Positions 34,881-47,369 of a stretch of 64,000 nt of DNA are shown here, piece by piece. The notes beneath the pieces are model-generated. The model did no database searches. It was not told where the DNA came from and saw nothing but the letters and a program-made list of their open reading frames with translations. The stretch spans positions 135,459,914 to 135,523,913 of the forward strand of contig NC_092809.1 of the NCBI RefSeq assembly GCF_040954645.1, written 5' to 3'. Position 1 is the first letter of the stretch, and each line of letters opens with the position of its first letter. This stretch comes from Diabrotica undecimpunctata (taxonomy: Eukaryota; Arthropoda; Insecta; Coleoptera; Chrysomelidae). The position numbers were made by a program, and so were the translations under genes.

Positions 34881-35339
34881 ACTTTTCAATCATTTGCTAT
34901 TGTTTAACAGACTAAAACAGATTTAACAAATCTGCAGCGAATCGTAAGAACACTTTTCATAAAGGCACAGAAATATCAACCTTGTAATGCAATAGAAAGA
35001 ACATTACAATGATACCTAGAACCAACAGTGTAGAAGAAAAGTGACTTATGAGCAATTAGAAAAAAGGGTTGCTAATTTAAAAACTTATTTACACAACCAT
35101 TGTGAGACATCTTATTCATATCACGCAGTTTGCCCAATAGATTAAACAAAATTTTTACATAAAGAAATCAAAAAAGTTAACAAAAAATGATAATAGAAGA
35201 GCTATGACTGGAACAAAAACAATGCATGTGAATAGAAAAACAACTAGATGAACGGTGTACTAACAAAATTAGTTAAGATCATACCAATATAGTGTCGAAC
35301 TACTCATGTGTATGAGGAAGGATGTTTCGCAAAACGTAA

Positions 35340-36015
35340 GTATTTTCTATTAACTATTCATAACCACATACGGATCGGAAACATGGACAATAACGCCTCG
35401 AGATGAAGAGTTACTAAGAATTTTTGAAAGAAAAATATTGAAGATTATATATGGCGGAGTTAAGGAGCAGGATCTGTGGAGAAGGCGATATAATTTCGTA
35501 CGCTATAGACTTTTTGGTGATGCAGATATCGTGAAACCCATCAACATAAACCACCTAAGATGGATGTGCCACTTTATGCGACTGGATGAAAGTGATACTG
35601 CTAAAATCTTCTTCTTTCTATGCCCTCTCCATTAACGGAGGTTGGCGACCACATTCCTAAAAGTTTCTCTGTCTTTTGCAACGTGGAATAATTCGTCTAC
35701 AGTCATGTTTGACCAGTCTCGAATATTTCGCAGCCATGACTTCCTCTTTCTACCTATTCCCTTTTTGCCATCGACTCTACCCTCCATGATGATCTGCAGA
35801 AGTCTATATTTATCATACTAAAATTACCATGCTAAATAGGCCGTTCGGAAAAATAAAAAGGAGCGACCTAAGCTCTGATATCTGGACGATGTGCAGGACG
35901 ATTTAATGGAGATTGGAATAAGGATATGGAGCAGACAGACACTCAACAAGAAAAGATGCAAGAATGTTTTGAGGTAGACCAGAGCTCACAAAGGGCTGCA
36001 GCGCCAACTGATGAT
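35340..36015 (+). mobile_element. LINE C-terminal fragment, interrupted by another LINE
   Basis: Reads ETWTITPRDEELLRIFERKI, then RWMCHFMRLDESDTAK up to 35607. After the inserted segment it resumes in frame as TMLNRPFGKIKRSRPKLRYL, DDVQDDLMEIG and ends near 36015. The frame is intact across the insertion site once one copy of the duplication is removed, showing that the insertion came later. Confidence 0.82.
35608..35817 (-). mobile_element. 5'-truncated LINE 3' end inserted into another LINE
   Basis: The 210-bp insert is flanked by CTAAAAT on both sides (35601-35607 and 35818-35824). On the minus strand it encodes a LINE C-terminus (IIMEGRVDGKKGIGRKRKSW) and ends with a GAAGAAG tail, the polarity expected for target-primed reverse transcription. 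Confidence 0.8.
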
Positions 36016-36279
36016 GATTCATAACCATCCTTGTCATCATCATTAGCTTTTTTTAAATTTGCAGATGGGTATAGGCGCCTTGTGTTTCTATTCTCTATTT
36101 TGCACTGTTTTTAGATCATCATGTAATCGTGTGGGTGGTATTTTTAGTTACTTTCATGTGAAAGTTATGTACCAATCCACTAAGGTGAAATAGAATAGGT
36201 AAAGCTAGAGAAAGACTACTTTAAGATGGACCACCATCTTGAGACTGTCCGCCCAAGAATTGGTAAGATTAATTTGATT

Positions 36280-36500
36280 GACTGGTGGGATAGCCAAGCG
36301 GGTCAGGCGGCCAAACCGCATTGCACTTTACTGTGAAATTATCCAGTGGTTAATGGTTCAGGCCCTGGTCCTGTCAGAAAAACAAAAAGGCTAATAAAGT
36401 CTTTTAAAATTCTAAATAAACCAGCTACTTAGACTAGAATACGCTGGTCTCTAATTGGTCGGTGTTATCTCACACAGCGTTAAGGATTTTATAAAATATC
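36280..36500 (+). mobile_element. tRNA-derived SINE, family 1, copy 2
   Basis: Starts with GGGATAGCCAAGCGGGTC, close to the A box of a Ser/Leu tRNA, followed by a weaker B box (TGGTTCAGGCCCT). The body (AATACGCTGGTCTCTAATTGG) matches the copy at 1526-1797. This copy keeps the complete A box that the other lacks. Confidence 0.72.
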
Positions 36501-36599
36501 TTCGCAGCATGGCAACTAATTTCCAATATTATGCAGACTCTGAACGATAATAACTTATTATTACAATGATTACTTTATCTTTGTATGATACTGTACGCT

Positions 36600-37650
36600 A
36601 TGCAGCAGGCAGGCGTTTATTCTGGTTGGATTATGCGTAAATATTTCAAATTTCGTTTGCGAACTGATCCTCTTCGTCCTTCAAATTTGCCCAATAAATT
36701 GGTTTTTAAAAGATTATAATTATCACCTAGATATGAGATCTTTCGCTGACTAATGATATTTACAACCTTTTCTCGAAATTACCTCTTGTTAAGACTTCCT
36801 CATTTGTAATATAATCAGCCTATGGAATTTTAAGCAAACCTCTGAGACACCACATTTCGAACGCTTCAATACGGTTAAGCGATCTTACTTTAATAAAAAA
36901 AAGTCTCTCTACTGTACATTTTTGTTGGCCATATGTAGCTTTTTAGTAGCTTTAAGTGTAGTAAATACCCAGAAGGTATATATACTCCAATAGACTTCGC
37001 GAAAACCCAAAGAAGTTCAAAACGCTAACAAAGGTAGTTATTTAATATGATAACCATATTTCAGGCTCTTGTCTTTATTTATTCGTTGTAGTACCAATTA
37101 TTTACTATATATTTTGTAATTCTTCTACGTTTTCTACTATAATAGCTCTATCATCACCATATCGCAAATTATTTATGGGAATTTCTTTATTTTGATACCT
37201 TCTTTATTCTGCTGTGCAAATTGAAATATGTTTTCTTCAATAATGTTAAGCAGAGAAAAGACGATACAGTTCTGCCTCATGCCCTTATATTTCCACTTGT
37301 TCTGTATATAGACCGTTGGAGATCCTTAGTTTTGCCTTTGGATTCCAGTACAGCTGTTAAATAATCCTTATATTATTTCTATTAAGACCAATCTCTCTTA
37401 ACGCCTGTTAACACACTATATGTTTACATTGTCAAAAGCTTTTTGGTAATCGATAAAGCAAATAATGACATATCTTTTCTGGTCATAGCATTTCTGCACC
37501 AATAAGTTTATGCAGTCACTCTCGTGTTTCCAAACTGTTTTTGAAACCAAACTAAGTCTCTTTCGTTCTCTCTTCACATTTGTTATAAATCAGCTTATGA
37601 ATTCTTATGACTGGCATTGCACTTCTTTGGAATTGCTACGCATATTGACT
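36600..37650 (-). mobile_element. LINE reverse-transcriptase fragment
   Basis: The minus strand decodes to an RT motif A remnant near 37440-37470, a YGDD-type catalytic box (RYGDDRAIIVENVEEL, about 37165) and a C-terminal block IEAFEMWCLRGLLKIP near 36860. It is shortened and carries stops. Confidence 0.68.
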
Positions 37651-37789
37651 TCAGTCAATCTGATAACTTGACTTGAAAACGAGTCCTGGTATGGAAACCA
37701 GGAGAACAATAATGACTGGACTGACTGATAGAGGTTGAGATTGGAAATCGAAAGGTATCGTAAAACGTTGTAAACGGATATAGAATAAT

Positions 37790-38070
37790 TATGTATGTAT
37801 GTATGTAAAGCAAATATCAGAACAAATAATAAGCTATTTTGGACATGTGCTTCGAAGAAATGGTCTTGAAAAACTTACCATCCAGGGAAAAGTAGAAGGC
37901 AAAAGAAATAGAGGTAGATCTCCCACACGATACATGGACCATATTGTTGCTACCATTGGCGCTCCATTGTCAGAATGTGCTAGAATGGCAGAAACGTGGA
38001 GGAACATTGGGAAATTTAGCTAAAAGCTTCATGATATCACGATACCTGCATCAGGTTAACGACTAAGAAG
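37790..38070 (+). mobile_element. LINE C-terminal fragment
   Basis: A 74-codon frame reads QIISYFGHVLRRNGLEKLTI, then GKRNRGRSPTRYMDHI, and ends close to an AAG-rich tail (GAAGAAGAAG near 38065). Confidence 0.75.
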
Positions 38071-38079
38071 AAGAAGAAT

Positions 38080-38885
38080 GTACAGCGTTAACAGGCCTTT
38101 TAGGCCCATTGCTGGATGGATAATTTCCATCGTTTTCTGTTCTTAGCTATCAGCTTTTAATCTCTGATTCCCATGTCTCTGACATATTCCATCACTACAT
38201 CTCTCCATTTCTTTCTTGGTCTTCCTCTCTTTTTTTGCCCTCAGGTACTCTCCAAGCAATATTCTTGACTAGTCTATTACCTTGCATTCTTTCTAGATGA
38301 CCGAGCCATTCTAGTCTACGTTTTTTTACCACTTTTGTTATTGTAGGGTTAGCATACAAATGGTACACTTCTGCATTAGTTCGTCTTCTCCATTCTCCCT
38401 CTACTACTTTTCCACCAAACATTCTGCGAAGTTTTTTTTTGCCCATGCTTCCAATGTGTTCTGTATGGTTTTGTTCATAGTCCATGTCTCGGCAGCGTAT
38501 AGCATTGTGGGTCTAATTATAGTTTTATATACTCTTATTTTTGTATTACGAGATATATCTTTGGCCTTAATTATTTTGCTCATGGCTCCAGTACACCTGT
38601 TGCTCTTGGTCAGTCTCAGGTTGATTTCAGTTTCTTCCTAACATGTCTGATTAATAAGAGTACCTAAGTACATATATTCATCCATCTTCTCGAATTCTAC
38701 AACTGATCCATCCTCCACCTCCAATTTAAATGATTCCGTGGTGTTTATTCCTTTTTTGCTCGAGACTTCCATGTACTTTGATTTATTTATATTAACTTTC
38801 AGTTTCATTTTAGAGCTTTCCCGAATCAGTCTTATTGCTATATATGATAGTTCTTACTATTGTTCTGAATCTATTTTCTTGTGGC
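38080..38885 (-). mobile_element. LINE C-terminal region, 3' part of a copy split by the foldback element
   Basis: The minus strand has a 96-codon frame (38485-38195) with RRRTNAEVYHLYANPTITKV and KKRRLEWLGHLERMQ. Upstream, shifted frames give RVYKTIIRPTMLYAAETWTM. The RT catalytic box of the same copy lies beyond the foldback element at about 39190-39240. Confidence 0.78.
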
Positions 38886-39175
38886 ATGTTAAAGTAATTA
38901 CTATTTAAATGGGAATAAGCCACAATTAAAGATTAAAGTACGTTTATTGACGTTTCAATTTCCACTTCGGAAATCGTTCTCAAAATACAAACATTAGTAA
39001 ATTAAACAAATTTTGTGTGTTTTGTTTTTTTTTGTTTAATTTACTAAAATTGGTTTAATTTACTAATGTTTGTATTTTGAGAACCATTTTCGGAATGGAA
39101 ATTGAAACGTCAATAAACGTACTTTAACCTTTTTTTCTGGCTTATTCCCATTTCAATAGTAATTACTTTGATAGT
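38886..39175. mobile_element. palindromic foldback element
   Basis: Two arms of about 120 bp are near-perfect inverted repeats: AAGTACGTTTATTGACGTTT and CACTTCGGAAATCGTTCTC on the left have their complements on the right. Outer ends are AGTAATTACT, itself a palindrome, so the exact target duplication cannot be read. The centre is AT-rich. It has no gene. It interrupts a LINE. Confidence 0.82.
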
Positions 39176-39261
39176 TCTTTTCCATTTCTTGCCATGAGAA
39201 CCACATCATCAGCGTATGCCAAGCATTGATGCTCCTTATAAGATATAGAATAATTATTCTT
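39176..39261 (-). mobile_element. LINE YADD block, 5' part of the split copy
   Basis: The minus strand reads EHQCLAYADDVVLMARNGKE, RT motif C with intact YADD, and then meets the foldback element. The downstream C-terminal part of the same gene is at 38080-38885. Confidence 0.75.
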
Positions 39262-39670
39262 CTTCTTGATGTGCCTATCCGTTACGAATGTTGGCGATCA
39301 TCATGACAATCTTTATCTTATCTGCAGCAGCGCGGAAAAGCTGCACAGATGTTGTATTGAACCAGATTCTGAGGTTCTTTAACCAAGATGTTCTTCTTCT
39401 TCCTGGACCTCGTTTTCCAAATATTTTTCCTTGCAAGATGGCTTGAAGGAGAGTATATTTGGATTCATTTCGCATAATATGTCCGAAGAACTGTAACTTT
39501 CGAGATTTGATGGTGGTCAGTACTTCTCGATTCTTATTCATTCTTCTGAGGACCTCCTCATTTGTGACTTGGTCAGTTCACGGGATCTTAAGCATTCTCC
39601 GATATAGCCACATCTCAACTGCTTCCAGTTTTCTGCACATATCTTCGTTAGATAGAATAGTTATATCTCA
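39262..39670 (-). mobile_element. LINE C-terminal fragment
   Basis: Open frame 39541-39275 reads IKSRKLQFFGHIMRNESKYT, then GKRGPGRRRTSWLKNLRIWF and ends MMIANIRNG. Upstream the LEAVEMWLYRRMLKIPW block is readable to about 39630. Same family as 23600-23960. Confidence 0.82.
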
Positions 39671-42050
39671 GTAAAATAGAGGCCACTCAACTCAAATTTC
39701 TGTTAACCAATCATATCGTGTATTATAAATTTTCATGATAGTGTGCATGAAGAGAGCAACTACGAGCCATATCGGAAGCGTACTGTGTTCGTAGAGAAAT
39801 CAAATGATAGGGCAGATCTAATAGTAATTAATTAGGTACCTAAACAAGCCATTTAAATGGCAATACATAATAACAGTAATATGCAGAAACAACCAGAAAA
39901 TCATCAACTATAGAGACGCAAAGTGTTCAGATAATATCTACAACCCTATTAGCTTGAGCTGAGTCTTGGTGTACATCTTTATAAAATTGAACAAAAAACG
40001 ATACTGGCCAAGATATTCAGGTATAACCAGTGTCTCCTCATAGCTGAATTCTTTTAATACCCTAGGTATATAGGATAAGTGTGTTTTCTGCGTACATATA
40101 TTGTTGATAATAATGTTGTTAATGAATGCTAAAACTTAACATTCTACAGAAACTTTTACTTTCTAAATTATTTTGTTTTTTACGCAGAAAACATTTAAAC
40201 ATTTTTCTTATAAATGACATCTAGCAATTAAATTTAATTAAGCTCACATATCCTTTTCTAACACACAATAATTTGAAAAAGCTGCACCAATTAAACGCAG
40301 AGCAGCCACATTTTCCTAAACCCGACGTTTTAATGCCGTAGAACCCTCTATATTCCCTTTTTTTTGTAACTAAAAAAGTTTGAAGTGTTGACCTCGCGAT
40401 GTTTACACGAAAATTCATTAAATTTTCTGCCAGTATGCTTTGGTGAACCTCGGCTCTAGAGCAGAGAACGTAACATTTACAGAAATTGAAAGCTTGTCGG
40501 GGAAAAAATTTTAATAAGATAACTGAAAAAATGTGTTGTGACAAGAGTGCTTAATATTTTATGTAGTATGCGTTTTACAAGTTTCAACAAAAGCGATTGA
40601 CATGCTTCTTTTTTTGAACTTTACGAACTTTAGGTGTACGTGTTTTGTATTTTTTATGAATGTCTGCGATTGTCTTCGTTTTCACCAATAAGGGCGCACT
40701 TTTCACCTGTTGAGAAGACAGCACAGTCTTAGCACAGGTGTGAAACAAAGACGTGCATATCTAAAGCAGGGACTCTGACAAATCTTGTTTTTATTTATTA
40801 TTTAAAATAGTTTAATAGTTTTATTTTACTATATTTATACATAAAATTATTCGAAATTTTTAATTTATAGCTTATGTCATAAGCAACATTTATTTCTTTG
40901 TCTTAATGTATATTTTCGTCTATTTAGACTGCGACAGAACGACCAATTTGTTAAAGGTGACCCACGTTAGTTGTTATGGAAAAACGATACAAACTCTAAG
41001 GTCATTTTTTGGCTGATTGAAGGTCATTCCTACATAGCTCATCTGATCACGATATATCTTCTATATAATCTTACGTCACATTTTAAGTAAAATATCACGT
41101 CATGCGTAGCATTTCATCTTAACTGTCACATTTTTTTAAGTCCTAAGTTACACTTAGGTCATGTCAGCTTCACTTTATCGTCTAATCACCGCTAAGTCGA
41201 TACTGAATATGCGAGTGAGCACATACTAACTGAACGCTTATATGACGCTGATAAGACTTCAAAAATGTGACATTTTAAGTAAAATGTGAGGTAGAAGATT
41301 CTATTTCAGGCGAAATTCAAAGTAAAACGTGGTATTTGACAGGAAATGCGACGTGCCTTTAAAAAATTACCTTGTAAATTATTATACGGCGAGCCAAAAA
41401 TTACCAAAGTATACTTTAGCGCTATTTGACGTGCTCCCATAGGACATAATAAAAGGCACCTATATCAAATAAGTGATTCTATTACAGCCTATTTACTATT
41501 CGTAACGTATGAGATCTCGTAGGAAAGGGACATCGCTTTTTCTGTCAAATTGTTGGCTATACTTAGCATTTCACATAAAATGATACATTTTAAATGGCAT
41601 ATGTCGTAGTGGCTCTACAGCGAGGAAGCGCCTTACATAAAATGTGGCATCGACTGTGAAGTGATGCTAACTGAACAAAAAATGTGGCATTTAACGTAAA
41701 ATGCGACGTGGAATGTAATGCTTTACATGATTTGGGATGTAAAACATGACATTTAACAGTATATACGACGGTCGCTTTCCACGAATACGTCTCATACGTG
41801 ACGATCCGGTGAGCAGTTCAAACTTAATCTAAAAAGGACTTCTATAATAAACCACTTACTGGTTTTTTAACAGCTTCTAAATGTATGTTCTTTTAAACCC
41901 ATTCTAATGCAAATTCTATTATACGTTCTCATAACAAGAGTATAAGAAACAGATCTTATTTATCTGGTAGATACTATTAACTGTTTGCGTCGCAACTTTA
42001 ACAGTACGTTAAAAAAGAAAGAACGAAGGAGTGACAAGATTAAGATAAAA
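39671..42050. other. no recognised gene; diffuse short repeats at 41080-41790
   Basis: A 107-codon minus-strand frame (40544-40221) has no known motif. From 41080 to 41790 short degenerate motifs such as CATTTTAAGTAAAATGTG and TGGCATTTAACGTAAAATGC recur seven or eight times. Confidence 0.5.
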
Positions 42051-42449
42051 ATAAATGAAAAAAATTAAAGATACAATTGAGAGTGATACGAGATTGAAAG
42101 CAATAAATCCAAGAGAGAGGAAAAGAAATTAAAACAAAACAAGGAATGAAGCAATGAAAAACAGAAAGGATGGACAAAAATATTAAATATAATCAAGAAA
42201 ACATCTTATTTCTACTATGCGTTTTATTATTTATGAATAACTGTATTTTCTCGTGGTCCTCTTCTTATCTATTAGTATAGCTACACCGTAGAAATTTTAT
42301 TTTAGTCTACTTCATTGTATATAATTGTACAATCTTCCAAATTTGTGGTTTCCTTACGTTTCTTTTTTGTTTTAATTATGACGGCTATTTTTGTCTTTTC
42401 CAATCCATAAAAGAAAGCTTAAATAATAGAGAAATTGAAACTTATATCA

Positions 42450-43550
42450 AAGGGTGAAAAATGAGAAAAAGGGTTACTTAAGAAAATCTGTACGCTCCAA
42501 AAGCAACAAGTTTAAGGAATTTATTAGGAACGAGGACATACTGAGTTTCAAAGAGCTTTTAAATGAAATACCCACAACAGAATATGAAGAAGAAGAACAA
42601 CTGAAGGAAATACCGATCAAGAACACACAGAGAAAAGACCGTCTAATGAAAAAGAAATAATAGAGAAACTAAAGAAAAATAAGAGCCCAGAAAAGAATAA
42701 AGTAACAGCTGAAATGTTTAAATATCGAGGACTGGTACTAATTTGGAAGAAGCATTTGGAAAAGTTGCTAAAAGAAATATTGGAACAAGAATACGTACCG
42801 AAAGAATGAACCGAAGCCACACTATGCCCAATTTACAAAAAAAGGTGACAAAAGTGTATGCTATAATTATAGGGAATAGCGCTACTAAATGATGAATATA
42901 AAATACTTGCAGTACTTGCAGTAGAAAAGATAGAAAAGATATCACAAAAAATAAATAATGACATAGGAATTTAAAAATATTAATTCAGAAGAGGACGCAG
43001 CACAATAGATAAATTTTTCCTGCTGTGCGAAATATAAGCAGGAATATAGGAAATAGACGTACAGTGTACCTTTTCTTTGACTTTAAGCAAGCCTTTAACA
43101 AAGTAAACCGAAAAGAAATATACAAGGCACTACGTAAAACGATTAGTGCAAAATTAGTAAGAATAATAAGTGCCACTCAGAAAAACAGAAAATAAGGATA
43201 AACTAAATGAAAAAAAAAACAAATAAGTTTGAAGTTAGTAAGGGGATACGCCAATGGTGATGACCCACTGTTATGACTGTTGTTTAGTATCATTCTGGAA
43301 ATTGTCGTCAAAGAAGCCTAAATCAATAGGACACGACTTGTATATCAACAAAAACACTAATGCTTAGCATTCACTAATAACATAGTCGTTATAATCAGAA
43401 GTAAAAAAGAATTAAAAGAAATACTAAGACTAGAAGCGAAAACAAAAAAGAAAGGGATTCACATAAACGAAAAAAAGACCAAAGATATGGAACTAACAGA
43501 ACGAAAATACATACCAAAACAATACCTGACAATAATCACAGAAGGCAAAA
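42450..43550 (+). mobile_element. LINE reverse-transcriptase fragment
   Basis: The plus strand reads a charged linker (42454-42660), then LEKLLKEILEQEYVPKE, GIALLNDEYKILAV, RRGRSTIDKFFLLCE and a motif A remnant near 43080. The catalytic box and C-terminus are decayed. Many stops. Confidence 0.72.
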
Positions 43551-43555
43551 TATTG

Positions 43556-43806
43556 TAACGAATATGCTTATTTCAACGTGCAACATATAACGGTTGTGTT
43601 AGAGAATGTTCAATATTTATCGACCAACGCTAATACAAGCGAAAATAGAGGTGGACTATTCCAGATTATTCTAGAACATAATAACTTGCATATATAAGCT
43701 ACGCTAATATTCGTTTAGTTTAGTTGATAAGATGTTATCGTACTGTAAACTTATAAATAAATATATTTATATAAATTAGAACCGCTCAGTTTATTGGTAA
43801 AAGGCT
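43556..43806 (+). repeat. possible solo LTR
   Basis: The segment begins TGTAACGAATATGC, includes a TATA-like TATATAAG near 43693 and ends GGCTACA, resembling a gypsy-type LTR. No flanking duplication and no second copy in the window. Confidence 0.25.
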
Positions 43807-44449
43807 ACAGTTTTTAGGTTTTACGGTGTAAGATAAATTATTTATTTAAAAATAAATTTAGCAGTGACTTTTGAAAAAGACATTTGAACTTTTGAAAAGT
43901 ATTGTTCGTCGGGAACATCGCGTTGTTTGGAAGTGATCTTTGGTTTTTTATATTAAAAAAACAGTTTCCTAGACTTAGTTATGAGAAAAATCAAAGAGAA
44001 CTTCTTTGTAGGTCCAAAAATATGAGATTTGATAGAAGTTAACAATTTCGAAACCAGACTTAATAACTTAAAAAAAAGTACATAGAACTGTTTCAAAAAT
44101 GTGGTTAAAAATTTTTTGGAAAATTATAAAGTCGACAACTATAAGGAATATGTCAACAATATACTGAAAGACTGTAGTGATTTGGTCTGTAAAGTGTCTT
44201 TTAAAATTAATTTCCTTGATTCTAATTTGGACTTTTTCCACAAAATCTTGGAGATAGTAGTATTTTTATTTGACTGTCAAAAAACCATACGTAATAGAAA
44301 AGAATTATTATTATTTTTGGATTCAGTGTAAAAGGTACTATAAGAATGGGTCAATAAATATTTTGGGACAAAACATTATATTGTTTTTGGAAAGAACAGT
44401 TTGCTTTCACAAAAATATAAACTTTTCACAAAAATTTTCACAAAAAAAA

Positions 44450-44950
44450 AGACTGGACCCTAAATTAGACTTCTATCAGCCTAGAGAACAAGCTAGATTT
44501 AGATTGGGATACAGCACTAACGACCACTTACTAGTGCTAAAGAACCTGATAAATAAGTATGCAGATTACAATAAACCATTGGCACTGATATTTGTGGACT
44601 ACGAGAAAGCATTCGACGCCATAAGCCATCAGAAAATGTTAAAAGCATTGACAGAATGCCGAATAGACCATCGCTACACTTACATAACTAAATATATCTG
44701 CCAAAATGATACAACTAGCGTAAGATTATCTGAATAAGAAAAAAATAAATTCTGTATAAAGTAAGGAGTAAGGCAAGGAGACACCGTCTCTCTAAAGCTA
44801 TTCGCGACGCTTATCACGAGGCACATCTGAACGAGCAACATAATTCTGCAATAGAAGCAATATTCTGCAGACTCCATCGTATAAGTACTTAGGACATGAA
44901 ATTTGGTTGGGCAGAGAAAACCTGACATGTGAGCTCCCATGTCGTATAGA
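44450..44950 (+). mobile_element. LINE reverse-transcriptase fragment
   Basis: Reads FRLGYSTNDHLLVLKNLINK, LALIFVDYEKAFDAISHQKM (motif A) and, after a stop, GVRQGDTVSLKLFATLI (motif B). The sequence breaks down soon after, before the catalytic box. Confidence 0.8.
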
Positions 44951-45039
44951 GGATTAGCCTGGACAGCGTTAGGTAAATTAAACTATGTATTTATACCCAT
45001 ATGCCTCAAAAGTTCATGAGAAGAAGCTGCAGAGTGACA

Positions 45040-45390
45040 AAAATGGATCGCATCAGAAATGAGGAGATAAAACGAAGAATAGCAGTAGAACAAGACATAC
45101 TCAGCTACATCGAAGAAAAACGTTTAATTTGATATGGTCATGTGAGAAGAACAGATCATACAAGGTGGATAGCAAAGATTTCGGATTGGAATCCAATAAG
45201 AAGGAGGAAAAGAGGTAGACCCCGAAGATCATGGAGGGATGAAGTGGATGAGGCCATGGAAAACCAAGGCCAAGGCAAGGGAGGCCAAAGAAAGACGAGA
45301 CCTTAGAGATGGAGAAAGGTAGAACAGAAAGGACTGGAGACGTTGGCTGAAAGAAGGAAGGCGGCGACAGCTGTAAAAATCCTTATATAG
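45040..45390 (+). mobile_element. LINE C-terminal fragment
   Basis: Reads MDRIRNEEIKRRIAVEQDIL, SYIEEKRLI and, after a stop, GHVRRTDHTRWI and RRKRGRPRRSWRDEVDEAM. It ends near an ATAGATAGATAG tail. Probably a separate family from the fragment before it. Confidence 0.78.
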
Positions 45391-45399
45391 ATAGATAGC

Positions 45400-45770
45400 T
45401 TCAAAAAGAAAATCTTTGACCAATGTATATTACCTGTACTCACTTATGGAGCGAAAACATTAACACTCACAAAAACAGATCATCACAAAAGTTCATAAGA
45501 TTTGCGTGACTCAGGGGCTATGGAGCGCCAGATGTTGGGTGTCTGTCTGAGAGACCGAATCTCAAACAAAGAAATACGTCATAGAATAAAAACAATAGAC
45601 GCTATCGAAAAAATCGCGTCGCTAAAATAAAATTGGGCAGGACACGTCACCAGACTATCAGACAACCGATGGACAAAACCTATTGTCGAGTGTCGAGTCA
45701 AGACTGACAACCTGAAGTTAGCAATAACTGGATGCAAGCCACATAAGATAGAGTCAGGTGGAAAGACCTG
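45400..45770 (+). mobile_element. LINE C-terminal fragment
   Basis: Frames give FDQCILPVLTYGAKTLTLTK, RDRISNKEIRHRIKTIDAIE and NWAGHVTRLSDNRWTKPI, the usual order at the end of the LINE polymerase. Frameshifted. Confidence 0.75.
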
Positions 45771-45910
45771 TGGGAGAGAACCTTTATGGTTTTCAGCATC
45801 TGACGTTCAGCGTCCATCAATCTCATAACACTCTCGTTGAAAGTGTGCAAGCCCCACGTTATTCCTAGAATTCGGCGGTAACACCACATTTCAAACGATT
45901 CTGATGTGAT
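45771..45910 (-). mobile_element. short LINE C-terminal fragment
   Basis: The minus strand reads SFEMWCYRRILGITWGLHTF and SVMRLMDAERQMLKTIKVL. Opposite orientation to its neighbour. Confidence 0.7.
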
Positions 45911-46545
45911 CTGAATACCTACTTAAAAAACGAAAACCTGCGACTATTCGATTATAATTGGCACAGTTTATCGGCGACATAAATGTTCAAATAATAATTT
46001 TGTGAAATTTCTGTGAATTTTATTATTATACTCGCAGATGATTTTTTAAAGAAGAATATAATCAATGTTAACAATGGAAAATTTAATAGACAAAATACTT
46101 CAACCGAGAGGTAAATGCCAACAACTAAAATATATCTGGTACATAACTTTAAAATTAGTTAGAAGAATTTTGCATTATAGTTACCTGACAACGTAATTTA
46201 ATAATCTTGTACAAAAATATGAAACTTACAAACTTATCCAATTTACCTTTTTCAAAGGTTGCAGTGTGAACCTATTTATATTCCAAATTAGTTTTAAAGC
46301 TTACACTCTGTGAATGCATAAATTTGTTGCCGTTGTTAACATAATCAATACATGGAAGGTGTAACCGTACGTACTGACGGCAAATTTGGTAGTTTCAATT
46401 AAATTAGTTGCGAAAACTTCCGATTTGTTTCTGTTTCTTTGGCTTTGAATTCTGAAACTGAGGATGTAGCTTTGATTAAATTGCGGAGTGTGTAAATAGG
46501 ACAGTGTATTTAACTAGTAAACATTTTGTTTACTTCGTGTTTAAC
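45911..46545. other. no gene seen
   Basis: AT-rich intron without recognised features. Confidence 0.5.
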
Positions 46546-46549
46546 TATA

Positions 46550-47340
46550 CTCTCTTAAACGAGAAAATAGAGACGACTGGGATATACAATCCGTCCAGGA
46601 ACCAGTCAGGACATTAAAAGAATATTACGAACACAAGGCTAACTGAGAAGTAACCAAGTAGGCTTCCGTGCTAAATACTCTACCATTGATCACATTTGCA
46701 CCCTTAGAATTATCTTGAAACAAAGAAATGAATGAAATAAAAATATTACTGTGAGTTTTATTGACATTGACAAGGCCTTTGACAGATGCGGAAAATCCTA
46801 AGATTATATGGGATACCACTGAAAATCATAAACTTTATCTTCTATGAAAGATGATACAAAGCCAAATTGGAACACACAATTAAAGTAACAGAAGAAATAG
46901 TCATAGAAAGTGGAGTCAAACAGAGTTGGGTACTATCCCCTACCCTAGTTGTTAATATGATATATTGGGTAATACAAAAATTAACTGACGATCGAACAGG
47001 CATCAGATAAAATCCATTTAAACAGTAAGAGGATCTCGAATTTGCGGATGACATCTGCCTACTAACTGAATACCGAAATCATAGGCAAACAAAAATTGAC
47101 AAGCTGGCACAGCACTCTGACATGATTGGACTGAGAATAAACACAGACCAAACCAAACTCTTAAAAAATAATAACCACCCAAATAATAAAATAATGATAA
47201 ACAATAAGGAAGTAGAAGAGGTGGACATGTTTGGGATCAGTCATGGAAAGGAACGGGAGATATAAAAAGGATATACAGAGGAGAATAATAAAGGCTCAAC
47301 ATGCATTTAACGCTTTAAATTAAAATCGGCAAACAAAAGA
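46550..47340 (+). mobile_element. LINE reverse-transcriptase fragment
   Basis: Frames give LRSNQVGFRAKYSTIDHICT, ITVSFIDIDKAFDR (motif A), LEFADDICLLT (motif C, FADD) and RRIIKAQHAFNALN. It is shortened between motifs and carries stops. Confidence 0.75.
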
Positions 47341-47369
47341 AATGTCAGAAACAACAAAAATTTTAAATT

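Noticed and set aside
40221..40544. 107-codon minus-strand frame
   Set aside because: No recognisable domain and no supporting context; open frames of this size occur by chance in this much sequence.
43580..43700. Heat-shock-element-like GAA/TTC blocks
   Set aside because: Short inverted GAA/TTC triplets are expected by chance, and no adjacent gene start is present; kept only as part of a possible solo LTR.
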